From JBHIBA01 sp046758845 (GTDB lineage Bacteria; UBA8248; JACPRG01; G963555815): a stretch of 55,418 nt of DNA. Positions within the stretch are counted from its first letter, which is position 1. Every line of letters begins with the position of its first letter. The notes beneath the pieces were generated by a model, which ran no database searches, was not told where the DNA came from, and was given only the letters and a program-made list of their open reading frames with translations. Location of the stretch: the NCBI GenBank assembly GCA_046758845.1, contig JBHIBA010000003.1, positions 1-55,418 of the forward strand, written 5' to 3'. This document shows positions 17,594 through 25,860 of this stretch, in pieces. The translations under genes and the position numbers were made by a program.

Positions 17594-19042
17594 ATGGGGC
17601 GCATCACAATCGGCAGGGCTTCTTTGACCCGCAAGTTCGCTCTTCTGAGCCTGGTCACGATTGGATTCATCACCGCGGTACAGGTGAGCGTCCAGTGGCT
17701 TCTGTTCCGTGAGGACCTCCTGGACAGGGAGCGCACGAGCACGGCCAGTATCATCCGCGCGGGGGCCTATGCGATGCTGCAGCCGGAGGACTTCTCGCGT
17801 TGGCGGAGCAAAGAGGCTCAGGAGCGATTCGAGCGCTTCTTCCGCCGTGCCTTGCTAAACCCTGAAATTCTCCGGGTGAAAGTGTTCGATACCCAGACGC
17901 GGGTCGTCTGGTCGGACGAACCCCCGCTCCTTGGCGCTCGCTTCTCCAAGAATGCCAGCCTGACACAGGCCCTTCAGGGCCAGACGGTCGCACGCCTGCA
18001 TACGGTGAAGAGATCTGAGAAACTCTACGAACAGAACTTTCGCAAGACCATAGAACTGTATATTCCGCTCGCGTTTTCCAGCGGCCAGACCCCTGGTATG
18101 GCCACCGTCGCAGGCGTGGTTGAGGTCTACAAGAGTCCGGCCCGGGTTCTGGCCGCCATCTCGCGTGGCCGGGTGATGATCATTTCCACCTCGTTGGCCG
18201 GCGCCGTCCTCCTCTATGCAACCCTTTTCGGCGTCGTCCACCGCGCCTCACGCCAGCTCCAGGCCCAGCGGGATGATCTTGAACGTCAGACGACGGCTCT
18301 CATCGCCGCCAACCGAGATTTGCAGACCACCCAACAACGACTCAGGACGGCAGAGCGGCTGGCTACCCTTGGAGAAGTCAGTGCCATGGTGGCCCATGGA
18401 ATCCGCAATCCGCTCGCCAATATCCGCGCCTCGGCCCAGGTGGCTCTCGGTTCGCCGAACCAGGCCAGCTCCATCGAGAGGTCTCTCCTCACGATCACGG
18501 GGGAGGTGGACCGGCTGGACCATTGGCTTCGGGCTTTGCTCGACGTCGTTCGCCCTCTGGAGCCCCGGCTGGCCCTGGTGGAGCTAAACGCTGTGATTGA
18601 AGACCTTCTTTCCCTCCTGGCTGAACGCTGCGCCGAGCGCCGGGTCCGCTTGGAGCGATATCTACTCCCCGACCCTCCGGCGATCATGGCCGACGAAGTC
18701 CAGTTGCAGCAGGCGCTCCTCGGGGTCTTGGAAAACGCGCTCGATGCGATGCCTCAGGACGGCACACTGACGGTCCGGACCGAACGCGCGGAGGCTGAAG
18801 GGCGCGCTGCCGTCCGGGTGGCGATCCGGGATACGGGGGAAGGGATCCCGACCGGACGACTCAAGCAGATCTTCGAACCCTTCTATTCTACCAAGAGCAA
18901 GGGAACGGGCCTCGGCCTCGCCATCACCCGGAAGGTGGTTGAGGCCCATGAGGGGCACATCGAGATCGAGAGCGAACCCGATGTGGGGACCACGGTCAAG
19001 ATCACGCTCCCGGTGGGGGATCCGTTGCAGGAGGCGGCATGA
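17594..19042 (+). CDS. membrane sensor histidine kinase (pair 1)
   Basis: 482 residues. A first membrane span near residues 17-35 and a second near 195-215 bracket a periplasmic sensor of about 150 residues. A short coiled-coil linker follows, then the dimerisation/phosphoacceptor domain with MVAHGIRNPLANIR. The ATPase domain has NALDA (N box), DTGEG (G1) and GTGLGLA (G2). The residue after the phosphoacceptor His is Gly and not the usual Glu/Asp, a variant also met in other kinases of this type. It overlaps the sigma-54 response regulator by four bases and is its cognate sensor. The signal is unknown. Confidence 0.93.
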   Translation: MGRITIGRASLTRKFALLSLVTIGFITAVQVSVQWLLFREDLLDRERTSTASIIRAGAYAMLQPEDFSRWRSKEAQERFERFFRRALLNPEILRVKVFDTQTRVVWSDEPPLLGARFSKNASLTQALQGQTVARLHTVKRSEKLYEQNFRKTIELYIPLAFSSGQTPGMATVAGVVEVYKSPARVLAAISRGRVMIISTSLAGAVLLYATLFGVVHRASRQLQAQRDDLERQTTALIAANRDLQTTQQRLRTAERLATLGEVSAMVAHGIRNPLANIRASAQVALGSPNQASSIERSLLTITGEVDRLDHWLRALLDVVRPLEPRLALVELNAVIEDLLSLLAERCAERRVRLERYLLPDPPAIMADEVQLQQALLGVLENALDAMPQDGTLTVRTERAEAEGRAAVRVAIRDTGEGIPTGRLKQIFEPFYSTKSKGTGLGLAITRKVVEAHEGHIEIESEPDVGTTVKITLPVGDPLQEAA

Positions 19043-20439
19043 TCCCGTCGGTTTTGATCGTCGAAGACGAGAAGATCCTGGCCGAGGCCATGGGAGAGTA
19101 CCTGGCCAGGCACAGCTACGAACCGGCGGTCGTCAGGACGGGGGAGGAGGGATTCCAGCGGATGCAGGAGTTGGAGATGGACCTGGTTGTCCTGGACTAC
19201 AAGCTCCCCGGCATGGATGGACTGGAGACCCTCCGTCAGATCAAGCAGATTGCTCCCGGCGCGGAGGTTATCGTGGTCACCGCCCACGGGACCGTGAAAA
19301 CCGCTGTGGAGGCCATGCGGACCGGCGCCTTCGACTATCTCACGAAGCCCGTGGACTTAGAGGAATTGGCCGTCGTCCTGGACAAGGCGTGGAAACATGC
19401 CCGCCTGCGGCGCGAGCTCCGCTACTGGCAGGACGCTGGCCGCCGCAGTGACCCTCGGGCCCGCATTGTCGGAGACTCTGAAGCAACCCGCCAGCTCCGG
19501 ACGCAGGTCGAGCGTCTGGCAGCGCTGGAGCCCGCGCCGGCCCTTCTGATCACAGGAGAGACTGGAACGGGCAAGGGGCTCATCGCCCGCACGATCCACG
19601 ACCTGAGTCCGCGCGCCGCCCGCCCGTTCGTTGAGATGAACTGCGCCGCCATCCCGGCTCAGCTCCTGGAGTCGGAGATCTTCGGGTATGAGCGAGGCGC
19701 CTTCACCGATGCCCGCACACCCAAGGCCGGCCTCTTCGAATCGGCCGACGGGGCTACGCTCTTTCTCGACGAGATTGCTGCGATGCCCATCGAGCTTCAG
19801 GTCAAGCTCTTGAAAGTCATTGAGGAGAAGTCGGTGCGCCGGCTGGGCGGGCTTCGCCCAAAGGTCGTGGATGTCCGGATCATTGCTGCTACAAACACCG
19901 ACTTGGAAGAGGCCGTGGGGAGTGGGAAGTTCCGGGCCGACCTTTTTTACCGACTCAAGGTCCTAACCATCGCTCTATCACCGCTTCGCGAGCACCCGGA
20001 GGACATCTTGCCTTTGGCGCGCCACTACCTGGCAGAGGCCGAGCGTCAGTACCAGCGGCCGAAATGCCTGCACCCGGACGCCGAGGCCCGGCTCCTCAGT
20101 TACCCGTGGCCTGGCAACATTCGGGAGCTGATTAACCTCTTCGAACGGGTTGTCCTCCTCCTGGAGGGTGAAGAGATCAGGAGCGAGGACCTTGGGCTCG
20201 GAGGGGTGGCCCGCCGCAGTGGGTCGGTCGAAATAGACAGCGGCGGCGTGCGGGTTGACCTTTCCCGGGGCAACGTGAGTTTGGCCCAGCTCGAACGGAC
20301 ATTGATCGCCGAGGCCCTCAAGATAGCCGGCGGCAATCGGCGCCGCGCCGCAGAGCTTCTCGATATCTCCCCGGAGACGCTACGCTACCGGGTTGAGAAG
20401 TACGGCCTTATGCCCGGCGGAGGCAAGGACCCCCGCTAG
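19039..20439 (+). CDS. sigma-54-dependent response regulator (pair 1)
   Basis: 466 residues of the NtrC/AtoC type. The receiver domain has acidic residues EDE, the phosphoacceptor Asp in VLDYKLPG and the conserved Thr and Lys in TAHGT and TKPVD. The AAA+ domain has Walker A GETGTGKG, the sigma-54 contact loop GAFTDA, and Walker B in LFLDEI. A Fis-type helix-turn-helix (GGNRRRAAELLDIS) binds DNA. Its likely target, a consensus -24/-12 promoter, lies 1 kb downstream at 21457 in front of decayed sequence. It overlaps the kinase gene by ATGA. Confidence 0.95.
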   Translation: MIPSVLIVEDEKILAEAMGEYLARHSYEPAVVRTGEEGFQRMQELEMDLVVLDYKLPGMDGLETLRQIKQIAPGAEVIVVTAHGTVKTAVEAMRTGAFDYLTKPVDLEELAVVLDKAWKHARLRRELRYWQDAGRRSDPRARIVGDSEATRQLRTQVERLAALEPAPALLITGETGTGKGLIARTIHDLSPRAARPFVEMNCAAIPAQLLESEIFGYERGAFTDARTPKAGLFESADGATLFLDEIAAMPIELQVKLLKVIEEKSVRRLGGLRPKVVDVRIIAATNTDLEEAVGSGKFRADLFYRLKVLTIALSPLREHPEDILPLARHYLAEAERQYQRPKCLHPDAEARLLSYPWPGNIRELINLFERVVLLLEGEEIRSEDLGLGGVARRSGSVEIDSGGVRVDLSRGNVSLAQLERTLIAEALKIAGGNRRRAAELLDISPETLRYRVEKYGLMPGGGKDPR

Positions 20440-20655
20440 GTATTGTTCATGACCTTGTATCATGAATTTCAGTCCATGTGATGACGTGCCCCCCAAAGCG
20501 ACTCCTCAGAAGACTCGGACCCGACTCGAATACTGGGCAGCCCAGACTTTTGCCCCTTGCTTAAAGAGAGTCTTCTGACGGGCCCGTTGCAAAAACTAGG
20601 GGGGTGCCCTACCCCGCAAAAGGGATTGCCCGCCCTGCAAAGCGCTCGCGCTTCT
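20440..20655. other. intergenic
   Basis: A short dyad (TTCATGA at 20447 and TCATGAA at 20461) follows the response regulator stop and may aid termination. Nothing else is recognisable. Confidence 0.3.
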
Positions 20656-20841
20656 TCATAGGCCATCCATAGACCGGTCCAGGGGGTTCATACGGTAAAA
20701 CGTTGCGTCGCACTCGACGGTGTTGAAGTGCTGGGCGTAGAAAGCGGCGTAATCAGACTGCCGGGCGCTGCGTGGGTAGAAGGTCTTCTCCCACCCCTCC
20801 GGCGTAGAGCTTGAGGTCCCGGGGAACAAGCGTCCGCTCAC
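20656..20841 (-). pseudogene. DUF72 (YecE-like) N-terminal fragment
   Basis: A 61-codon frame matches the N-terminus of DUF72 proteins: PGTSSSTPEGWEKTFYP followed by FYAQHFNTVECDATFYR. Full-length members have about 250 residues; here the frame runs straight into a stop after FYRMNPLDR. The 3' three-quarters of the gene is missing. It belongs to a zone of truncated genes reaching to 23483. Confidence 0.7.
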
Positions 20842-20875
20842 CCCTCACTCCGGATCTCGCGGGCGAAGGAAGTCG

Positions 20876-21131
20876 TCAGTCCACAACTGCCGTCGCTTCG
20901 ATCTCAACGTAGGTAGCGCGGGTCCGCGAGGCGGGTGACGCCGACCAGCGTCGAGGTGGGGCTCGCCCCGCCAAAGAGCTTAACCATCTCTGCGCCGGTT
21001 TCCTTGAGGAAGCGGTACACGTCACTCGGAGAGATGCGCTCTAAAGCCCACAGTTTCCCCTGCGATATGGCCGGTGCTGAGATGGCCGAAGTGGCAGCGC
21101 TCGCCGTCCCGCCAGCGGCCACGGCCTTCAA
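20876..21131 (-). pseudogene. RidA/YjgF-family fragment with frameshift
   Basis: The frame reading SPSDVYRFLKETGAEMVKL and then VGVTRLADPRYL matches the C-terminal half of RidA-type deaminases. The family ending YVEIEATAVVD follows in another frame, so a small indel near 20905 breaks the gene. The N-terminal half does not look like RidA. Confidence 0.55.
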
Positions 21132-21735
21132 GAAGGATCTCCTTCCGCCCCGGCTGTCAAGGACGTTTTAGAACCCCCGGACCCGATGCCGGGCCGCCAT
21201 GACCTGCCCTAATCAGCCTGCTGGAACGGACCAGCAACAGTCCGTCAAGTTGGGGGAAATGCCCAGCACTTGGGTAAATCTCCGGACGTGAATCGAGCAG
21301 TGTCAGACCGCGTTTGTGGCGTGGTTGCCCCGGCGCGGCAAAAAACTTCTCTCGATGCAAAACAGAGTCTTTCCGAGTATTTGCGGGGTCTAGCGTCAGG
21401 CTTGTTCCCATCGTCTCGACCAGAGGCCGACAAAGGCAACAGTTCGGAACAGGGGTTGGCACAAGGATTGCCTTCCAGAATATGGCAAACACTGGCTGCT
21501 CCCGGCAAGCACCCTCCTTGCCACGGGGTACACGTGAAAGGGGGGGGAACGTAGGATCGAAGAGCGTAGGGACAAGGAGGGAACTGTACCAGCTTTCGAT
21601 CACTTTTGTGATCCCGTAAGAGTTCACTTAGTTAGGACCACACATGGAATTTTCAGCAACATAGGTCACGCCGCCGTCGACAACAGGGACACTGTCTAGC
21701 TGTAACGCCTGGCAGCGCGGTGAAACGTACCCTAA
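21132..21735. other. non-coding, decayed stretch
   Basis: No gene is recognisable. It contains the -24/-12 promoter at 21457 and a perfect 6-bp dyad GATCAC/GTGATC with a TTTT loop at about 21598-21613. Confidence 0.4.
21457..21471 (+). promoter_or_regulatory. sigma-54 (-24/-12) promoter, orphan
   Basis: TGGCAC-N5-TTGC is present with exact spacing, identical in its conserved bases to the promoters at 27485 and 42422. It lies downstream of a sigma-54 activator gene (19039-20439) and reads into a truncated polyol-phosphate dehydrogenase frame. The native target gene seems to have been deleted. Confidence 0.65.
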
Positions 21736-22202
21736 TGCTACCTACCCGCCGTCGCTCCGCTTATAGCCGCCGGACTGCGCCGCCGGAGCACACCGGTAAA
21801 CGTCCTCGCCTTCGAGGACCTGGGCAATGCTGGCCCTTACTTGCGCGGCCTCACCGCCGGTCATCTGGCGGCTGATTCTCCCCTCGCGGAACATGGCTTC
21901 TCCGGCGCCCTGGTCAACCGGGTAGTGACCCACCGCTTGGGAGATGTGGGCGAGGAGGAGCTGCTGACTTTCGTCGGCGATCCGCCTGCCAGCTTTATAG
22001 TAGATGGTGCGAGTCTTCACCAGCCTCTGCCAGCAATAAAGGGGATGATCGTCGCGGGTGATTACGCCGCCTGGATCCGCCGCAAACTGTACACCTTCAG
22101 CGCTGGCCACGCGACCTGTGCTTACCTGGGTTATCTGAAAGTGTACCATTACAGCCACACCGCCATCCGCGACCCGGAAATCCAGACTGCCCTGTTGACC
22201 GC
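21736..22202 (+). pseudogene. mannitol-1-phosphate 5-dehydrogenase-like fragment
   Basis: An open frame without its own plausible start encodes the middle of a long-chain polyol (mannitol-1-phosphate type) dehydrogenase: PVNVLAFEDLGNAGPYL, HGFSGALVNRVVTHRLGD, and the diagnostic KLYTFSAGHATCAYLGYLK. It then runs without a stop into MFS transporter sequence at about 22203. The NAD-binding N-terminus and the C-terminal end are both missing. Confidence 0.75.
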
Positions 22203-22637
22203 TATGACCGAATTGCCGAGCATGGCGGCAAAAAGAACCATCGCTTCCGCCTTTGCCTGGTACCAGACGGCCAAGAGTGTGGCTGGTTCGCTGGGTAAGG
22301 CTGCTGCTGGCATTCTGCTGACGTTGACGGCTACAAACTTCTCAGTGATCTTTATCGTCGCTTTTCTTCTATCGGTGCCGCCCGCGTTTCTCGTCGCTGG
22401 ATGCGAGCGGACGGGAAGAAGTGAAGACAAAGAGGCGATCGACACGGGTCCAGTAGCCGCTGCCATGCCTCGTGGCCGAGAGGCTCAGGAACCCAGCGTC
22501 GAGGCGGGAGCACGGCCTAGGATACTCCCGTTCATTGGATTGGGTTTTCTGATCAGCAGTAGGGCGAAAATGGTGCATGGCCTGTTCCCTCTCTTGGCAA
22601 CGGAATATGCCAACTTGAGCGAGGCGCCAAAAGCCCG
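22203..22637 (+). pseudogene. MFS transporter fragment
   Basis: In the same frame as the dehydrogenase fragment, the sequence changes to a major facilitator: SAFAWYQTAKSVAGSLGKA, two hydrophobic spans, a charged cytoplasmic loop, then PFIGLGFLISSRAKM and LFPLLATEY. Both ends are missing. The fused reading frame is most simply a deletion junction, although it is free of stops. Confidence 0.65.
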
Positions 22638-23483
22638 AGCCTGCTCGCCGGGCTTCTCTACGACGATCAGGGTGATCGCATGTCACCAAGCCATGCAGTG
22701 AAAAGCGGCAGGCGCTACCGCTATTACGTCTCGCAGTCTCTGATCACCAAGAACAAGGCGGCCGCCCCCGGCGGCCTGCGCATCCCGGCCAGCGACATCG
22801 AACGAATCGTCGCCCGCAGGTTGCGGGCGCTTCTCTCGAATCGTGCTGAGGTGTTTGATGCCATCCAGCCGCATGTCCAGGCAGGGGCAGAGCAGAAGAG
22901 GCTTTTGGACCTGGCGGCATCGCTCTCAAAGAGCTGGCCCGATCTCCCACCGACAGAAGCACGTGGCCTGCTCCTGGCCCTCATTACCCGTATCGAGGTG
23001 AATCCAAATAATGTCGATGTTCATATCCTTCCCGCCCGCCTCATAGATGTCCTGCAAGGTAATTATGTGGATCTGCCCCCGGCATGCGAGAGTTCCCAGA
23101 AGGATGGACACCTCATTCTGTCCGTCCCGTCCCTCCTCAAGCGCAGGGGCATGGAGATGAAGATGATCATCGATGGGGCGCATCCGCTTGGAAGATCGAG
23201 AAGCCCCGATCCCAGTATGGTCAGGCTCATCGTCAAGGCGCATGCCATGAAGGAGAAACTCGTGAATGGGGGCGGCGCGAGCCTAAGGGAAGTGGCCAAA
23301 CGCGAGAGACTGGAGGGTTCCTATGTTACGCGCCTGCTCAGGTTGACGTTCCTCGCCCCTGACATCACGAAAGCTATTCTCGAAGGCCGCCAACCCCCCG
23401 ACCTGACGACGGCCCGGCTGATGCGCGATACCCGGTTTTCTATGGCTTGGAGGGAGCAGCCAGAGACGCTGGGGTTTGCATGA
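22638..23483 (+). pseudogene. large serine recombinase C-terminal fragment
   Basis: From about 22638 the frame reads SLLAGLLYDDQGDRMSPSHA followed by GRRYRYYVS, the recombinase/zinc-ribbon junction of large serine recombinases, then about 250 residues of C-terminal domain to a normal stop. The catalytic N-terminal domain with the active-site Ser is absent. It is joined to MFS sequence at its 5' edge. The remnant marks past insertion of a mobile element next to the tRNA-Ala fragment at 23786. Confidence 0.8.
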
Positions 23484-23785
23484 TCCAGGCGCGACCAAAT
23501 CGCGAAACTGGGATGACCCCTTGTTGCCCTGGGGGATCATTGCGTTCTAGCCGGCCTATGAAGAGATCTGCCCGGTACCGATTGAACAGCGCCCTGATCA
23601 GGCTCCAAGTCGTACTGCAAAAAAGGCCACCTGAGATATGCGGGTACTGGGACCGCAGACACTCGGACCGCCAGGTCTCACCGGACCAGTCGGTCATCCG
23701 ACACCATCGCAAAGCCCCGGAAATCACGGGCATTTTCGGCCAGGGGACAAAAAGACGTAACAGCAATAAAAACAATGGGATATAT
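23484..23785. other. intergenic
   Basis: No gene or clear signal is seen between the recombinase remnant and the tRNA fragment. Confidence 0.4.
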
Positions 23786-23834
23786 ATGGTGGAGGATAGG
23801 GGACTCGAACCCCTGGCCTCGCGGGTGCGATCCA
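23786..23834 (-). repeat. tRNA-Ala 3'-half duplicate (putative attachment site)
   Basis: 49 bases match 54131-54179 with one mismatch. They comprise the CCA end, the acceptor 3' strand, the T arm, and the variable and anticodon-3' part of the tRNA-Ala gene at 54132-54207. The 5' half is absent, so it is not a tRNA gene. The orientation is the same as that of the intact gene. This is the arrangement left when an integrative element recombines into the 3' end of a tRNA gene. Confidence 0.85.
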
Positions 23835-24311
23835 TTTTAGGACGTTTTTACCGGATTGAGAATATTTAAGGAAATCCGAGAATTTCCCTCCCCATTCAGT
23901 CCTTTCTCTATGTCACCCTGTGTAGCTTGCGTCATGGTGTGTAGGCTCCATTACGGTAAAGTGGTGACAAAGTGGTGACAATGACAGTAAGCCTATACCA
24001 CCCCTAGGTTTGGTTCAACTGCCCTTAGAGCATCCAGAACCTCCACAGCCTTAGTCTTGCCGTCTGCTACCAAGCGTTGACGGACAGCCTCGTAGCCGAG
24101 GGTCAAAGGGGGCGACCTCCTGGCCCTCGTTTCCATCCGGGGGGCATCGTGGACACGTTTCGAACTTTTTGCCTAGTGCCTACCCCCGGCCTGAACCCGT
24201 TCACCTACTGTGCGAGGCTGATCTAGATCATTGATTTTTCGGAGCGATTGTAGCCTAAGTTCAAAGTGGTATTTTTTAACACATTGCCCGGAAAGGCCAA
24301 GGAGGAAACCT
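23835..24311. other. intergenic, repeats and tiny ORF
   Basis: The stretch contains a tandem GTGGTGACAAA repeat near 23961-23981, the 47-codon minus-strand frame listed at 23993-24136, and the region upstream of the histidine kinase. No larger gene is visible. An AAGGAGG ribosome site precedes the kinase start. Confidence 0.4.
23993..24136 (-). CDS. 47-residue ORF containing dispersed repeat copy 2
   Basis: A minus-strand ATG frame encodes a basic N-terminus, then TLGYEAVRQRLVADGKTKAV and EVLDALRAVEPNLG before stopping. The second segment is repeated at 9391-9432 with almost only synonymous changes, so the peptide has been under selection. It may be a fragment of a longer gene family or a small helical protein. 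No function is assigned. Confidence 0.4.
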   Translation of the reverse strand: METRARRSPPLTLGYEAVRQRLVADGKTKAVEVLDALRAVEPNLGVV

Positions 24312-25844
24312 ATGCGCTTCCCGGTTTTTTTCAGAGTCTTCCCGCGACTTCGATTTGTTATCATCAGCGCCGTTATCCTTTGCGGGATGGGCATTTTCCT
24401 GGCCTTTTTCGTCGTCCGCTTCCTTGAAAAAGTCATGCTCTCCGAAATGGAGGCGGTCGTCGTTGACCACTACCGCTATCTGACGACCATGGTGATGCAG
24501 GGGGAAGACCTTGTTAAACTGAGATTCGGCGATGCGTATAAGCGGTTCGACCGGCGGATCAGGGAGCATGTTTTCTCTAAAGATGTAATCGTTATAAAGA
24601 TTTACGATAGGGAGGGACGGCTTCTCTACCACTCGAACAATCCGTATCTGGAGGGAAGAACGTTCGGGCCAAATCCTAATTTGAAGCGAGCCTTAGCCGG
24701 CGAGACGGTGATTACAATGAGCTCACTGCGGAGCCCGGAACACGTTCAAGAGAGGGCTGCGGGGTTCTCGAAGCTTCAGGAGATCTACCTCCCGATCCGA
24801 GCGAAGCAGGGCAGACAGGTGATCGGAAGCTACGAAATCTACCTGAGACCGAGGCCTTATGTCTACCGAATCCGGACCATGAAGGCCACGGTCTGGACGA
24901 TTTTCGCCTTGGGGCTGTTGCTTTTGAATGGCAACCTCTTCTGGATCATTCGCGACTGCGCTAACACCATGCGCCGGCAGCGAACGGCCTTGGAAGAGCG
25001 AGCGCAAAAACTTCTGAAATCAAACGAAGACCTTCGGAAGGCCCAAGCTCAGCTCATCCGCTCAGAGCGGCTCGCCTCAGCGGGTCAGATGGCTGCCGGC
25101 ATTGCACACGAGATCGGCAACCCTTTGACCTCCGTGCTGGGGCTTGTGGACCTCCTGCTAACACGTTCCGACAATGAACGCCGGCAGGAGGAGGTGCTAG
25201 AGCGGATCGCCTCGGAGATTGCCAGGGTCAAGCAAATCATCGGAAACTTGCTCGATTTTTCACGGCCGGCGGCCATATCCGTTGGATCCGTGGACGTGAA
25301 TCGAGCTATTGAGGACACGCTTCCCCTTGTCCGCGCCCAGCGGAGGTTCCGTAACGTGACCGTCCGTATGGACCTCGAGCCCACTCTCCCATTGGTTCAG
25401 GCCGACACAAAACAGCTCCAGCAGGTACTCGTCAATCTATTGAACAACGCAGCCGAAGCGGCGGGAGAAGAGGGAGAGGTTATTATCCGGAGCGAAGCTA
25501 TGCCGCGAGGGGAGGCTCCTTTGTCTGCAGCCGCTCAGGACTCCTTCGTCCGATTCTCCGTTACAGACACTGGGGGCGGGGTGGAAGCAGAGGACCCGGA
25601 ACGGATCTTCGATCCTTTCTTCACCACAAAGGGAACCGGAGAGGGTGTGGGGCTGGGCCTAGCGGTAAGCAGAGGTCTCATCGAGAAGTTCGGAGGGTCG
25701 CTGGAATTGGAAAACCACCCCGGCAAGGGCGCCACCTTTCACGTGTGGCTGCCGGTGAAGGAAGGGGACTTGCCAGGCGACGTCCGTCCCACTTGGCTGG
25801 ACAGCGTGAAGGGCAAGCAAGCGGCATCCCTGCAGGGACCCTAG
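24312..25844 (+). CDS. membrane sensor histidine kinase (pair 2)
   Basis: 510 residues. The start at 24312 has AAGGAGG directly upstream. One membrane span lies near residues 14-35 and another near 195-215, with a periplasmic sensor of about 160 residues between them. The phosphoacceptor domain reads ASAGQMAAGIAHEIGNPL, with His-Glu as usual. The ATPase domain has NLLNNAAEAA, DTGGGV and GEGVGLGLAVSRG. It is followed within 16 bases by the sigma-54 regulator. Being first inside the island, the pair probably controls the cytochrome operons with -24/-12 promoters. Confidence 0.93.
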   Translation: MRFPVFFRVFPRLRFVIISAVILCGMGIFLAFFVVRFLEKVMLSEMEAVVVDHYRYLTTMVMQGEDLVKLRFGDAYKRFDRRIREHVFSKDVIVIKIYDREGRLLYHSNNPYLEGRTFGPNPNLKRALAGETVITMSSLRSPEHVQERAAGFSKLQEIYLPIRAKQGRQVIGSYEIYLRPRPYVYRIRTMKATVWTIFALGLLLLNGNLFWIIRDCANTMRRQRTALEERAQKLLKSNEDLRKAQAQLIRSERLASAGQMAAGIAHEIGNPLTSVLGLVDLLLTRSDNERRQEEVLERIASEIARVKQIIGNLLDFSRPAAISVGSVDVNRAIEDTLPLVRAQRRFRNVTVRMDLEPTLPLVQADTKQLQQVLVNLLNNAAEAAGEEGEVIIRSEAMPRGEAPLSAAAQDSFVRFSVTDTGGGVEAEDPERIFDPFFTTKGTGEGVGLGLAVSRGLIEKFGGSLELENHPGKGATFHVWLPVKEGDLPGDVRPTWLDSVKGKQAASLQGP

Positions 25845-25860
25845 AAGAGGTCCTCGCGGG

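Noticed and set aside
23786..23834. Second tRNA-Ala gene
   Set aside because: The D arm and 5' acceptor strand are absent, so it cannot fold into a tRNA.
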